DNA of 64,000 bases from Ignavibacteriota bacterium (GCA_003170475.1 PMZI01000066.1:1-64000), one strand, 5' to 3'. Shown: positions 34,922-44,684, numbered from the stretch's first letter. Notes: generated by a model not told the origin, from the letters alone. Translations and numbers: made by a program.

Positions 34922-36067
34922 TTATATGCCATGTCGATTGTCGCCGCTCGGTTTTGACCCCGCAGGAGTCACCAGGACGAGAGAGTTCTCTCTTAACCGT
35001 TGCATCCCCTCCACAACAATCTGGTCACCGGGTTGCAGTCCTTTATTCACAATGACCATATCGTCGATGTTCATGCCGAGCATGACTCTTCGCTGCATTG
35101 CCTTGTTTTCTTTCACTGCAAACACGAAGTATTCCCCCATTTGTTCTGTGACCGCTTTGTAGGGAATCAGCATGCTTGCTGACGCGCTGGTCGTGCGAAC
35201 ACGGAGATTGCACGTGAGCCCTGCTTTCAAGAGTCTCTTGGGATTGGGGAAAACGATCCTAATTCTGATGGTCCCTGTTTGCGAATCGACGGAACGGTCA
35301 AGGAAACTAAGGTGACCGAGGTACGGGTAAAGGGATTGATCAGGGAGGGTGATCATCAGCGTCGAATCCTTGCCGTTGGCAGAACTTTGCAGCAAGGCGT
35401 TGAACCTGGTGATCAGTTTTTCGTCAACTGCGCAATCGACTGCGATGGGATCATCGGAGGAAATCGTGTTCAGGACGGTCTGACCCGTTGTCACTGCTGA
35501 CCCCAATTTCACGAGTGAGCCTCCTATCGTCCCGTCAAACGGTGAGTAGATAACGGAATACCGGAGGTTTGTCTCCACGCTCTTGACCGTCGCTTCAGCT
35601 GCAGCGACCTGCATCTTGGCCGATTCGAGATCCGCCTGTGCATGCTCCAGCGTCTGACGCGCAACGGCGTCGTTTTTCGCGAGATCCGCGTACCGGTCAG
35701 CGTCTTGCTGCGATTTGGCAAGATTGGATTTGGCGACATTCAGATTCGCCCGGGCCTGATCGTAGGCGGCTTCGTATTGCTGTCGATCAATCGAATAGAG
35801 CTTCATCCCCTTCACAACATGTTGGCCATCCTGTACCGAGATGTCGGTAATGTACCCAGACACTTCGGCCCGAAGGTCGACTTGATTCAGGGCCACAACG
35901 GTGGCGGGAAACTCATCATGATATGTCGCGTTTCCGGTTTTGACCTCAACCACCGAAACTTGTACCGGAGGAGGTCCCTTTTGTTCTGCTGCCTTGTTGA
36001 CACTGCAGGAAGAGAGCAGTGCTGAGACAACCAGCAGGAGTGCCAGCACCAGGATGAAGTGTTTCAT
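34922..36067 (-). CDS. RND periplasmic adaptor (AcrA/MexA-like membrane fusion lipoprotein)
   Basis: About 381 residues from the ATG at 36067, which begins a clean lipoprotein signal 'MKHFILVLALLLVVSALLSSC'; an ATG at 36082 would add five residues, and neither has a strong ribosome site. The barrel-sandwich halves are visible as 'LRAEVSGYITDISVQDGQHVVKGMKLYSID' and 'YSPFDGTIGGSLVKLGSAVTTGQ', separated by an alpha-helical hairpin rich in A, K, D and Q. A beta-barrel and membrane-proximal domain follow. It bridges the pump and the outer-membrane channel. Gaps to its neighbours are 18 and about 20 bases. Confidence 0.92.
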   Translation of the reverse strand: MKHFILVLALLLVVSALLSSCSVNKAAEQKGPPPVQVSVVEVKTGNATYHDEFPATVVALNQVDLRAEVSGYITDISVQDGQHVVKGMKLYSIDRQQYEAAYDQARANLNVAKSNLAKSQQDADRYADLAKNDAVARQTLEHAQADLESAKMQVAAAEATVKSVETNLRYSVIYSPFDGTIGGSLVKLGSAVTTGQTVLNTISSDDPIAVDCAVDEKLITRFNALLQSSANGKDSTLMITLPDQSLYPYLGHLSFLDRSVDSQTGTIRIRIVFPNPKRLLKAGLTCNLRVRTTSASASMLIPYKAVTEQMGEYFVFAVKENKAMQRRVMLGMNIDDMVIVNKGLQPGDQIVVEGMQRLRENSLVLVTPAGSKPSGDNRHGI

Positions 36068-36089
36068 ACTTGAATGATCCATTCGATTG

Positions 36090-37406
36090 TTAGTAAGAAA
36101 TTGTCCCGAGCGCCTTTTGAACGTCCAGTCTGCTGATCAGCAATTGATAAAGAGCGTTGGTCCGATTGACCTGTGCCGTCCTCAGGTCAGTTTCGGCGGT
36201 GATGAATTCGAGATATGATTTCGTCCCGGCTTTGTACTGAAGCTGGATGGTCTGATAGACATCCTGGGCAAATTGGAGATTCTCTGTCAGGACTTTGTAG
36301 TTGTTGAGGCTGCTTTTGTAATTTGCCAACGCCCCTGCATACTGCGTGTTGATGTTGTTTGTCAGTGAGAAGAGATCATAATCAAATCGATCAACCTGCA
36401 GACTCGCTTGCCTGATCTGCTGGAGCCTTTTCCCCCCCTGAAAGAGTGGGAAGGAGAGTTGGAGACCGACGAACGAGTAGGGATAGCTCTGGTTGAAGAG
36501 AGGATTCGCGAGACTGTTTTGGTAGTTGATGGTGTATCCCCCATAGGCGCTCAACGATGGAAAGAAATTCCACTTAGAGTAGTTGAGGTTATCCTCTTGA
36601 AGGCGCTTCTGTGTTTGTAGCAACTGAAACTCAATTCTGTTGTCGTAGTGAACAAAGTACGTTGTGTCGACCAGCGCTTCGGGAGCAGTTTGTGAGTCAT
36701 TATATTCCAAATTCAGGTTCGCGCCGGTCGGATAACCCATCTGTTCCTTCAAAGCGGCATATCGTGCCTTTAACAACTCTTGGGCTTGATTCCTGTCGGC
36801 TTTCACATTGTTCAACGCGATCAGGGCCCGCATGTAGTCTGTTTTGTCGACGATGCCTCCCTGATATTTGGTGTACGCATCCTTGTAGCTTTGTTCGAGC
36901 CGCAGAACGGATTCATCAAGCAGCGCGATTTGTTGCTTCGTCACCAGCGTTGCGTAGTATGCCTTGCTCACGTTGACCACAACATCGATTTTGGTGCTCG
37001 AGGTTCGTTGTCTCGCAAAAGCTCTGACATCGCTGGCGCTGCTGCTGGCGAGCAAGACGTCTTTGTTGAACAGCGTTTGCGTCGCGGTGAACTGGATGTT
37101 CGAAGAATTCGCGAGACCCTGATTGATCGGAACCCCCTGGACAATCGCCACCGGCAATTGGGGATTGTGTTGTACGTTGAAATTCACGCTCAACTGCGGA
37201 AACCAATCGGCGAGTTTGCCCTGGATCGTGCGCTCTGCAATTTCTTCATCGATCAGCGACTCTTGCACCAGCGGTTGATGCAACAGTGCATACCGAACGC
37301 AGTTCTGGAGCGTCCCTTCCTGCAATAGTGAGTCGGGTGAGGACTGCGACCAAGCCGGTAGTGCTGAAACCAGAACAAGAGAGATGACGCATATCATTCT
37401 AGACAT
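36090..37406 (-). CDS. TolC-family outer-membrane efflux channel
   Basis: A 438-residue protein with a signal peptide ('MICVISLVLVSALPAWSQ'). It has two OEP repeats with long amphipathic helices: 'LQNCVRYALLHQPLVQESLIDEEIAERTIQG', 'AFARQRTSSTKIDVVVNVSKAYY' and 'FDYDLFSLTNNINTQYAGALANYKSSLNNYKVLTENLQFA' regions. Beta segments include 'FFPSLSAYGGYTINYQ' and 'VGLQLSFPLFQGGKRLQQIRQA'. It is the first gene of the efflux operon; GAAGAAGAAAAG precedes the ATG. Confidence 0.92.
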   Translation of the reverse strand: MSRMICVISLVLVSALPAWSQSSPDSLLQEGTLQNCVRYALLHQPLVQESLIDEEIAERTIQGKLADWFPQLSVNFNVQHNPQLPVAIVQGVPINQGLANSSNIQFTATQTLFNKDVLLASSSASDVRAFARQRTSSTKIDVVVNVSKAYYATLVTKQQIALLDESVLRLEQSYKDAYTKYQGGIVDKTDYMRALIALNNVKADRNQAQELLKARYAALKEQMGYPTGANLNLEYNDSQTAPEALVDTTYFVHYDNRIEFQLLQTQKRLQEDNLNYSKWNFFPSLSAYGGYTINYQNSLANPLFNQSYPYSFVGLQLSFPLFQGGKRLQQIRQASLQVDRFDYDLFSLTNNINTQYAGALANYKSSLNNYKVLTENLQFAQDVYQTIQLQYKAGTKSYLEFITAETDLRTAQVNRTNALYQLLISRLDVQKALGTISY

Positions 37407-37897
37407 TGTGCTGACTTTTCTTCTTCTGTTGATGTTTTGCCGATAATCGAGCTATTTCAAACCAGTTGAGGGAATCTTCCTTCCCGAGCGCCATAAAGGC
37501 GTATTATATACAACACAAAATGGCGGTGAGAGGTTTCGAACCCGGAAGAATCCTTTGACGCCAGAAGTCCAGATTGCTTTGCAAACATTGGTCAGAAGTT
37601 GATAGCGTACAAACAGACGATTCAGGCTGGCGACAGTACCAGTATGAAGAACCACGCCATGTCTCTTTTGGTGTGGACGAGCGGCTGGAACGAGTTCAAT
37701 GTTCATTCTGTTGGGGAGTTACTTAGAGTTATCCTGAGAGAATTGGGTCCTTCTTTTCATACGCATACGTTTTTCCGCCACTGAATTGCCCATTTTCCGC
37801 ACAGGAAAGCTCCTTTTCCCGATGTGAGCACGGTGTCGTGCTTTGTTCAAACCCTCAAAGGTCCGAGGGTCTATTCCAGTTCGACAAGGAGAATTGT
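37407..37897. other. Gene-free stretch with a tRNA-3'-end-like fragment
   Basis: About 490 bases between divergent TolC and NmrA genes. On the minus strand, bases 37545-37521 read CCGGGTTCGAAACC...CACCGCCA, which looks like a tRNA T-arm and CCA end. The 5' half of a tRNA and the T-stem pairing are not intact. A TATAAT on the minus strand at 37508-37503 could drive the efflux operon. No coding frame is convincing. Confidence 0.4.
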
Positions 37898-38848
37898 ATG
37901 GCTGAAAAGAAAATCATAGCAGTAGTTGGTGCGACCGGGGCGCAGGGAGGCGGTCTCGTCCGAGCCATCCTCAACGATCCCAATGGCGGCTTTCAGGCTC
38001 GAGCCATTACGAGAAACATCAACTCTGACAAGGCGAAAGAGCTCGCCAGGTTGGGCGCTGAGGTCGTCTCAGCTAATGTCGATGACCCAGAAAGCCTGAA
38101 GCGAGCATTCAAGGGTGCGTACGGAGTCTATTGCGTTACGTTCTTCTGGGCGGACTTTTCGCCGGAAAAAGAGATTACACAGGCAATCGCGATGGCTCAT
38201 GCAGCGAAGGATGCAGGTATCCAGCACGCGATCTGGTCAACATTCGAGGATACTCGCAAGTGGGTACCGCTTAGTGACAACCGAATGCCGACTCTCCTGG
38301 GCAAGTACAAGGTGGCACACTTCGATGCGAAGAGCGAAGCGGACCATGTCTTCACAGATCTTGGCGTCCCGACGACGTTTCTCCTTACATCATTCTATTG
38401 GGAGAATCTCATCTATTTCGGTTCAGGTCCAAAGAAGGGCCCTGACGGGAAACTCGCCATCACGTTCCCGATGGGAGATAAGAAGCTCCCGGGAATTTCT
38501 TCCGAAGATATCGGCAAGTGTGCTTACGGAATATTCAAGAAGGGTCGTGAGTTCATCGGAAAGACCGTCGGCATTGCCGGCGAGCACCTGACAGGCGCAC
38601 AGATGGCGACTTCACTCACCAAAGCGCTTGGAAGGGACGTGCGTTACAATGAGGTTTCACCAGATGTCTATCGCGGTTTTGGATTTCCGGGCGCTGAGGA
38701 TATGGGCAACATGTTTCAGTTTAAACGCGATTTCGAGCAGGACTATTGTGGTTCACGCAATCTCGAATTTACCCGATCATTGAATCCGGGGCTACAGACT
38801 TTTGAAGCGTGGTTACGTCTGAACAAGAACCGCATCCCGCTTGAGTAA
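37898..38848 (+). CDS. NmrA-like NAD(P)-binding protein
   Basis: A 316-residue atypical short-chain dehydrogenase-like protein, ATG preceded by AAGGAG. 'IIAVVGATGAQGGGLVRAILND' is the GxxGxxG dinucleotide-binding loop. 'ARAITRNINSDKAKELARLGAEVVSANVDDPESL' and 'IQHAIWSTFEDTR' are NmrA-family features, and the tyrosine-lysine catalytic pair of true SDR enzymes is not in its usual place. Relatives such as HSCARG sense the NADPH/NADP ratio; others reduce small compounds. No partner is suggested by the neighbours. Confidence 0.85.
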   Translation: MAEKKIIAVVGATGAQGGGLVRAILNDPNGGFQARAITRNINSDKAKELARLGAEVVSANVDDPESLKRAFKGAYGVYCVTFFWADFSPEKEITQAIAMAHAAKDAGIQHAIWSTFEDTRKWVPLSDNRMPTLLGKYKVAHFDAKSEADHVFTDLGVPTTFLLTSFYWENLIYFGSGPKKGPDGKLAITFPMGDKKLPGISSEDIGKCAYGIFKKGREFIGKTVGIAGEHLTGAQMATSLTKALGRDVRYNEVSPDVYRGFGFPGAEDMGNMFQFKRDFEQDYCGSRNLEFTRSLNPGLQTFEAWLRLNKNRIPLE

Positions 38849-38929
38849 CATGATCAACCCACTATTCCCGATGCCTCAGTAAATCTCACGGAAGAGCACC
38901 GCGATGAGGTGGATCGCATGATGAACAAC

Positions 38930-38961
38930 ACCGGTCCCGAACGCGTCACTTCGGGACCGGT
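38930..38961. terminator. Bidirectional terminator between NmrA and uxuA genes
   Basis: ACCGGTCCCGAA and TTCGGGACCGGT form a 12-bp stem with loop CGCGTCAC, followed by TTCTTTC. It lies between the convergent ends of the two genes. Confidence 0.8.
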
Positions 38962-38969
38962 TTCTTTCG

Positions 38970-40160
38970 TCACAATCCAAGCGACCGCCTGATGCCGAGT
39001 TCCATCCCTCGCAACTCTGACAATCCCCGCATTCTTCCGAACAAGGAATAGCCGGGATAAATGTTTGCCTTCTTTTGATCAGCTATCATGAGATGGCCGT
39101 GGTCCGGTCGCATCGGTAATCGTGTATCTCTTCGTCCTTCGCCTTCACGTCGCTTCTGCTCGAGGATGAGGGCTTTGATCACACCATACATGTCCACATC
39201 CCCTTCCAAATGATTGTCTTCTAGAAAATCACCCTCTCCGCTTTTCGTGACGTTTCGCAAGTGAATGAAGCTTACCCTGTTCGCGAACCTGTCCGCCATA
39301 TCCACCAAATCATTCTGTCCGCCAGCTCCCAATGAGCCGGTACACAAAGTTAATCCGTTCGACGGCGAATTGACGACATGCAGTAGCTGTTCGACATCAT
39401 GTTTGTTGCTCACGACTCTCGGAAGACCAAGTAATGGCCACGGAGGATCATCCGGGTGGATTGCCATGGATACTCCGAATTCTTCTGCGACCGGAATGAT
39501 CTCGCGAAGAAATCCATACAGATTCTCGCGGAGTCCCTCGTCTCCGACATCATCATATTCCCTCAGTGCCAACTTGAATTGCTCAAGTGTGTAGGCTTCC
39601 TTTGATCCCGGAAAACCAAGGAGCACGGCTTCTCTGAGTTGTTCCTTTCGGTCCTCATCGAGACCTTCACAGTATTTCTTTGCCTGACGATACTGCTCGT
39701 CGCTGTAGTCTCTTGTTGCGTTTGGTCGATTCAGAATGAAGAGATCGAATGCTGCAAACGCTTTGGCTTCGAATTTTGTTGTTATGGATCCGTCTTTGAA
39801 TTCCACCTCCAGAGCTGTGCGCGACCAATCGAGAACTGGCATGAAGTTGTAGCAGACCGTGTCAACACCGCAATGTCCGAGGTTTCGCAGGGAGGTTTTG
39901 TAGTTCTCCGTACGTTGACCGTAATTGCCTTTACGCTTCTTGATTTCTTCGTGAACCGGCAAACTCTCCGCGACAGACCAACGCAACCCCTCTGATTCAA
40001 TATCGCTCTTCCTCTTCATGATCTCATCGACGGACCACACCTCACCAATCGGGATGTGGTGCAGAGCCGTCACGATGCCGGTTGCGCCTGTCTGCCGCAC
40101 TTCTTTCAGTGTGATGGGGTCCGACGGACCGAACCATCTCCATGTGGGTTCAAGTGTCAT
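38970..40160 (-). CDS. uxuA: Mannonate dehydratase
   Basis: A 396-residue enzyme that dehydrates D-mannonate to 2-keto-3-deoxygluconate in the glucuronate pathway. Landmarks are 'TWRWFGPSDPITLKEVRQTGATGIVTALHHIP' at the start, 'TVCYNFMPVLDWSRT', 'AIHPDDPPWPLLGLPRVVS', 'LCTGSLGAG' and 'FIHLRNV', ending with 'MRPDHGHLM'. The histidines, cysteine and aspartates of these blocks bind the metal. Length is normal. It is divergent from the GH3-symporter-xylA genes across a region with two palindromes, so it is probably coregulated with xylan use, handling the glucuronic acid side chains released by GH30. Confidence 0.95.
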   Translation of the reverse strand: MTLEPTWRWFGPSDPITLKEVRQTGATGIVTALHHIPIGEVWSVDEIMKRKSDIESEGLRWSVAESLPVHEEIKKRKGNYGQRTENYKTSLRNLGHCGVDTVCYNFMPVLDWSRTALEVEFKDGSITTKFEAKAFAAFDLFILNRPNATRDYSDEQYRQAKKYCEGLDEDRKEQLREAVLLGFPGSKEAYTLEQFKLALREYDDVGDEGLRENLYGFLREIIPVAEEFGVSMAIHPDDPPWPLLGLPRVVSNKHDVEQLLHVVNSPSNGLTLCTGSLGAGGQNDLVDMADRFANRVSFIHLRNVTKSGEGDFLEDNHLEGDVDMYGVIKALILEQKRREGEGRRDTRLPMRPDHGHLMIADQKKANIYPGYSLFGRMRGLSELRGMELGIRRSLGL

Positions 40161-40508
40161 CGATGCTAGTCCTTCTGAAATGTTCTTTCGGTCATCGTCT
40201 TTGAGGCAATATGCATTTTTTTCTCAACATGAAGTTTCTTCAACTTGCGTGTCAGCGATGTGTTCCTCTCTCTGAGTATGCTGCTTGGGCACCATAGATC
40301 CTGAGACCCGGGAGATGTTGTCCCTGCAAAGTGTGGAGGTTCTGGGATTGCAGCTTCCGGATATGCGCCCGTCAGCCCTGAAGTGGCATCGGGACCAATA
40401 TCGCAGAGGGAGACAGAAAGTAGATCGCCGATTTCTGGCTCAAAATGGCCGTTTCTCACATCCGGAGCATCGCTTTTTCCCTTGCCTTTTACGAATCGCC
40501 TGTTTAAT

Positions 40509-40524
40509 ATTGAAACGGTTCAAT
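40509..40524. promoter_or_regulatory. LacI-type operator candidate
   Basis: ATTGAAACGGTTCAAT is a 16-base palindrome with a central CG and one mismatched pair. This is the general form of LacI/CcpA-family operators. It lies between two divergent sugar-catabolism transcripts. No LacI-type regulator gene is in the window. Confidence 0.5.
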
Positions 40525-40525
40525 C

Positions 40526-40547
40526 ACTATTTAACCCATTAAATAGT
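40526..40547. promoter_or_regulatory. AT-rich palindrome, possible operator
   Basis: ACTATTTAA, CCCA, TTAAATAGT is a perfect 9-bp inverted repeat with a 4-base centre, one base after the LacI-type palindrome. It may be a second regulator site or a promoter-overlapping element. Confidence 0.4.
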
Positions 40548-40783
40548 ACCGTAGTTCCAACCTTCCGCGTCAGCCAATTCCACAGGACCGATGGTTCTCT
40601 CTCCTTCGAAAGGCCGGGTTCACGGCGGAAGATGTGGTTGCGTTCCGGGAAAATTGACGGAGGTCTCCTACAGTTCCTTCGCCACACTGCAGCGTCTGTG
40701 CAGATAAATTCCCGGATCACCTGTCATATGGGCCGATCATCCAATCTTCTCCCGATCGACAGCCCCAGCTCTCGCCACGGAAC

Positions 40784-43108
40784 ATGACAATGATGGAAAA
40801 ACCCGTTCACACCGATACCTTGAGCCAGGAAGTCATACCAGACTATAAGAACTGCAGACTCACAGTCGATGATCGACTCTCAGATCTTTTGAAGCGTATG
40901 ACGATCGAAGAGAAGGTCGCTCAGATGATCTGTGTCTGGCGACAGAAGCAGACTGTGCTCTTCGACGAAAACGGAAAACTCGATCTCAACAGACTCAAGG
41001 CAAGCTACCCTAACGGCGTCGGTCAAATGGCACGCATCAGCGATACGTCCGGCGGCCTCAACGCTCCGCAGATGGCGGACCTTGCCAATACTCTCCAGAG
41101 ATTCTTTCTAGAAGAGACTCGTCTCGGCATCCCGGCGATCTTTCACGAAGAATGTCTCCACGGGCTTGTCGCCATCGATGCCACAAGCTACCCCCAACCC
41201 ATTGGACTCGCATCCACATTCGATCCCGCTCTCATCGAAACAATCTACACAGCAATTGCAGAGGATGCGCGCTCGCGCGGAACGCATCAGGCATTGACCC
41301 CGGTGGTCGACGTTGCCCGCGAACCACGCTGGGGACGCGTCGAAGAGACGTTTGGTGAAGACCCCTTCCTCGTCGCCCAAATGGGCATCGCTGCTGTTCG
41401 AGGGTTGCAAGGTGACGGAAGCATGAAGGACAAGAAACGAGTCATTGCAACGCTGAAGCACTTTGCCGCCCACGGTCAGCCCGAATCCGGTTCAAATTGC
41501 GGCCCGGGGAATTTCTCCGAACGCCTCCTGCGCGATACGTTCTTCTATCCATTCCGTGAAGTCATTCAGAAGGCGAATGCCCTGAGCATCATGCCCTCGT
41601 ACAATGAAATTGATGGGGTCCCATCACATGCCAACAAGTGGCTGTTGCGGGACATTCTTCGCAACGAGTGGGGTTTCCGGGGTATGGCTGTTTCAGACTA
41701 TTTTGCGATCACGGAACTGAACCAACGAGATGAGGCAACGAGCTTCTCTCTCGCCAAAGACAAAGTTGAAGCTGCACTTCTCGCCGCGGAGGCGGGCGTC
41801 AATATCGAATTGCCCGATGCAGACTGCTATCCCAACCTGATCCAGCTTGTCCAAAGAGGCAGGCTCGACGAATCTGTCATCGATGAACTGGTCTCCCCCA
41901 TGCTGCGATTCAAGTTCCAGCTGGGATTGTTCGAAGATCCATTTGTTCATTTTGATGTCCCTCAACAGGAAATCAAGATTGAAAAGGACCGAAAGCTCGC
42001 GCTTCGAGCTGCGCACGAGACCATCACCTTGCTCAAAAACGAAGGGGATCTGCTGCCTCTCCGTTTGAAAGAAGGTGATACCATTGCAGTTATTGGTCCG
42101 AATGCAGATCGTAAGCTTCTGGGAGGATACAGCAGCAGGCCAAAACACTACACTTCGGTTCTCCAAGGTATCAAAGAGAGAGCCGGGATGAATTTCAACG
42201 TTCTTTACAGTGAAGGATGCAAGATAACGGTAGGCGGCTCCTGGGATGAAGATGTCGTAACACCGTCAAATCCGGAGGACGATCGGAAAGCCATCGATCG
42301 GGCCGTGGAAACGGCGAAGAAGGCCGCACTCGTCATTCTTGCCCTCGGCGACAATGAGCAGACTTCAAGAGAGGCCTGGAGCAAGACTCACCTCGGCGAC
42401 AGAGCTTCCCTCGATCTCGTTGGCATGCAGAACGATCTGGTCAAAGCAGTTCTCCAAACCGGCAAGCCGATTGTCGTTCTTCTCTTTAATGGTCGCCCGA
42501 ATTCAATGAATTACGTCCAGCCACACGTGCCGGCCATTGTTGAATGCTGGTACTTGGGGCAAGAGACCGGCCATGCTGTAGCGGATGTTCTGTTCGGAGA
42601 TCATAATCCTGCGGGGAAACTGCCAATTTCGATTCCGCGGTCTGTTGGACATCTTCCCTGTTTCTACAATCACAAACCCTCAGCGCGCCGGGGATATCTG
42701 TTTGATGACATTACGGCGTTGTACCCCTTTGGCTTTGGCCTGAGCTATACAACGTTCAGTTTTTCTCATGCGAGACTGGAGAAGTCGACCATTCGCAAGA
42801 ACGAATCGACCAGAGTGCTCGTGGATGTTCAGAATACCGGTAAGACCGCAGGCGGTGAGACTGTTCAGATGTATATCCGGGATCTCATCAGCTCTGTCAC
42901 GCGACCGGTGAAGGAATTGCGAGGATTCAAGAAAATCTATCTGGAACCCGGTCAATCGATCACGGTCGCTCTGGACATTTTGCCTGAACACCTGGCATTT
43001 ACCAACATCGATATGGAGTACGGAGTTGAAAACGGAGATTTTGAGATCATGGTCGGGAATTCTTCCCGCGATCAGGACCTCACCAAAACGATTCTTCACG
43101 TAGAATAG
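40784..43108 (+). CDS. GH3 beta-glycosidase (beta-xylosidase or beta-glucosidase)
   Basis: A 774-residue cytoplasmic-type enzyme without signal peptide. The N-terminal barrel shows 'GIPAIFHEECLHGL', 'ALTPVVDVAREPRWGRVEETFGEDP' and 'ATLKHFAAHGQPESG'. The catalytic nucleophile is the Asp of 'FRGMAVSDYFAI'. The second domain has 'AVIGPNADRKLLGGYS' and 'LGDNEQTSREAWS'. A C-terminal Fn3-like domain follows ('VDVQNTGKTAGGETVQMYIRD'). 'HEECLHG' is common in GH3 enzymes active on xylooligosaccharides, and its position next to a sugar symporter and xylA supports beta-xylosidase. The symporter gene begins 67 bases on. Confidence 0.88.
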   Translation: MTMMEKPVHTDTLSQEVIPDYKNCRLTVDDRLSDLLKRMTIEEKVAQMICVWRQKQTVLFDENGKLDLNRLKASYPNGVGQMARISDTSGGLNAPQMADLANTLQRFFLEETRLGIPAIFHEECLHGLVAIDATSYPQPIGLASTFDPALIETIYTAIAEDARSRGTHQALTPVVDVAREPRWGRVEETFGEDPFLVAQMGIAAVRGLQGDGSMKDKKRVIATLKHFAAHGQPESGSNCGPGNFSERLLRDTFFYPFREVIQKANALSIMPSYNEIDGVPSHANKWLLRDILRNEWGFRGMAVSDYFAITELNQRDEATSFSLAKDKVEAALLAAEAGVNIELPDADCYPNLIQLVQRGRLDESVIDELVSPMLRFKFQLGLFEDPFVHFDVPQQEIKIEKDRKLALRAAHETITLLKNEGDLLPLRLKEGDTIAVIGPNADRKLLGGYSSRPKHYTSVLQGIKERAGMNFNVLYSEGCKITVGGSWDEDVVTPSNPEDDRKAIDRAVETAKKAALVILALGDNEQTSREAWSKTHLGDRASLDLVGMQNDLVKAVLQTGKPIVVLLFNGRPNSMNYVQPHVPAIVECWYLGQETGHAVADVLFGDHNPAGKLPISIPRSVGHLPCFYNHKPSARRGYLFDDITALYPFGFGLSYTTFSFSHARLEKSTIRKNESTRVLVDVQNTGKTAGGETVQMYIRDLISSVTRPVKELRGFKKIYLEPGQSITVALDILPEHLAFTNIDMEYGVENGDFEIMVGNSSRDQDLTKTILHVE

Positions 43109-43175
43109 CAGACCAGGACGAACAATGGTCCAGCAGTCCACCGAACACATCCAGAAACTCATACGCGGGTGACTT

Positions 43176-44684
43176 GTGGCATCGACTAACGAGAAACTTT
43201 CGGTAGGTGAAAAAATTGGCTACGGCTTTGGCGATGCGGCTGCCAATTTTGTATTCCAGACGATGCTGATTTTTCAGCTTGGGTTTTACACGGACGTCTT
43301 TGGCATTTCCGCAATTGCAGCGGGGACGCTGCTTCTCGTGGGTCGATTCTGGGACGCGATTTTTGATCCGTTCATGGGCGTCGTTGCCGACCGCACAAAT
43401 ACCCGATGGGGCAAGTTCCGGCCCTGGGTTCTGTGGTCTGCCATTCCGTTCGCCGTCATGTTTGTCCTCGCATTCACGACGCCGAACTTTGGAATGACCG
43501 GGAAGGTGATCTACGCCTACATCACCTACATTCTTCTGATGACGGTCTATTCAGTCAACAACCTCCCCTACTCCGCTCTCAATGGAGTCATCACGGGCGA
43601 TGTCAACGAGCGCACCAGTCTCTCCTCCTACCGGTTCTTCTTTGCCATGTCTGCATCGTTCCTTGTTCAGGGATTGATGCTCCCGCTGGTTGGAAAATTC
43701 GGACACGGAGATGCCGCCGCAGGATGGACGTTGACAATCGGGTTGTTTGCCGCACTGAGCGTCGTTTTCTTCGTCATTACCTTCTTCAGCGTTCGCGAAC
43801 GTATTCACCCTGATCCGAATCAGAAATCTTCTCCCAAGCAGGACTTTGCCGATCTCCTGAAGAACAAACCATGGATTTCCATGTTTGTGCTCACGCTTTT
43901 CGTCTTCATTACGCTCGCGCTGTGGGGAAGCGGGATGTTCTACTACTTCACGTACTATCTCGGCAAAGACCAACTGTTCGCGTTCCTGCAATCGTGGGGG
44001 CTTGTTACTGCGGCCGAAAGCGCCCATGTCACCACTTCCTGGTGGCACGATCTGCTCAATGCGTTTGGACTCGTCGCCAAAGAGGATCGGAGCAACGTCA
44101 CGTCGGTCGCCTTCAGCCTCTTTAACATGAGCGGCCAGCTGGTTACCATCCTCGGCGTTCTGGCTTCTAAATGGCTGGCGATCAGGTTCGGTAAACGCCT
44201 TGTGTTCCTCGTCGGATTATCGTTCACGACCCTCTTCACACTATCGTTCATCATTGTCCCGCCGGAAGCAGTCGAACTCACATTTGTTCTGAACATCCTC
44301 AAGTCTCTTGCGTACGGCCCAACAATTCCATTGCTGTGGGCAATGATGGCAGACGTTGCGGATTTTGCAGAGTGGAGAACACACCGTCGTGCTACCGGTG
44401 TGGTGTTCGCGGGAATCGTCTTTGCTTTGAAGGCAGGACTAGGATTTGGCGGCGCCATCTGTGGATGGCTGCTTGCGACATACGGCTATGTGCCCAATGC
44501 CGTGCAGTCAGACTCAGCGCTGTTGGGCATCCGACTCACAGGAAGCGTCTATCCGGCGATCACCTTCCTGATCGGCGTGATTGCGCTGTTGTTCTATGGA
44601 ATTACGAAGAAATTGAACCTGCAAATTCAGGACGAATTAGCCGAACGGCGCAAGAGTTTTTCAACCGCCACGCCGACAGCTTGA
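43176..44684 (+). CDS. GPH-family sugar:cation symporter
   Basis: A 502-residue twelve-helix transporter with a GTG start. 'GEKIGYGFGDAAANFVFQTMLIFQLGFYTDVFG' and 'DAIFDPFMGVVADRTNTRWGKFRPWVLW' are hallmark blocks of the glycoside-pentoside-hexuronide symporters (MelB/XynB type), including the conserved Asp in helix 2 and 'RWGKFRPW' loop. 'LLWAMMADVADFAEWRTHRRATG' is the late signature. The central loop is expanded around residues 265-310. It sits between GH3 and xylA, so xylose or xylooligosaccharides are the likely substrate, driven by Na+ or H+. Confidence 0.9.
   Translation: MASTNEKLSVGEKIGYGFGDAAANFVFQTMLIFQLGFYTDVFGISAIAAGTLLLVGRFWDAIFDPFMGVVADRTNTRWGKFRPWVLWSAIPFAVMFVLAFTTPNFGMTGKVIYAYITYILLMTVYSVNNLPYSALNGVITGDVNERTSLSSYRFFFAMSASFLVQGLMLPLVGKFGHGDAAAGWTLTIGLFAALSVVFFVITFFSVRERIHPDPNQKSSPKQDFADLLKNKPWISMFVLTLFVFITLALWGSGMFYYFTYYLGKDQLFAFLQSWGLVTAAESAHVTTSWWHDLLNAFGLVAKEDRSNVTSVAFSLFNMSGQLVTILGVLASKWLAIRFGKRLVFLVGLSFTTLFTLSFIIVPPEAVELTFVLNILKSLAYGPTIPLLWAMMADVADFAEWRTHRRATGVVFAGIVFALKAGLGFGGAICGWLLATYGYVPNAVQSDSALLGIRLTGSVYPAITFLIGVIALLFYGITKKLNLQIQDELAERRKSFSTATPTA

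Larger units (their letters stand above)
40161..40783. other. Divergent control region of the xylan locus
   Basis: About 620 bases between uxuA and the GH3 gene. No coding frame is convincing on either strand. It contains the two palindromes listed separately at 40509-40547. The length and position suit a shared regulatory region. Confidence 0.5.

Noticed and set aside
37521-37600. Complete tRNA gene
   Set aside because: The T-stem does not pair fully, and no anticodon arm, D-arm or matching acceptor strand could be assembled.
40166-40459. 97-codon frame upstream of uxuA
   Set aside because: No ribosome site and no protein-like pattern; it lies in the control region with palindromes.
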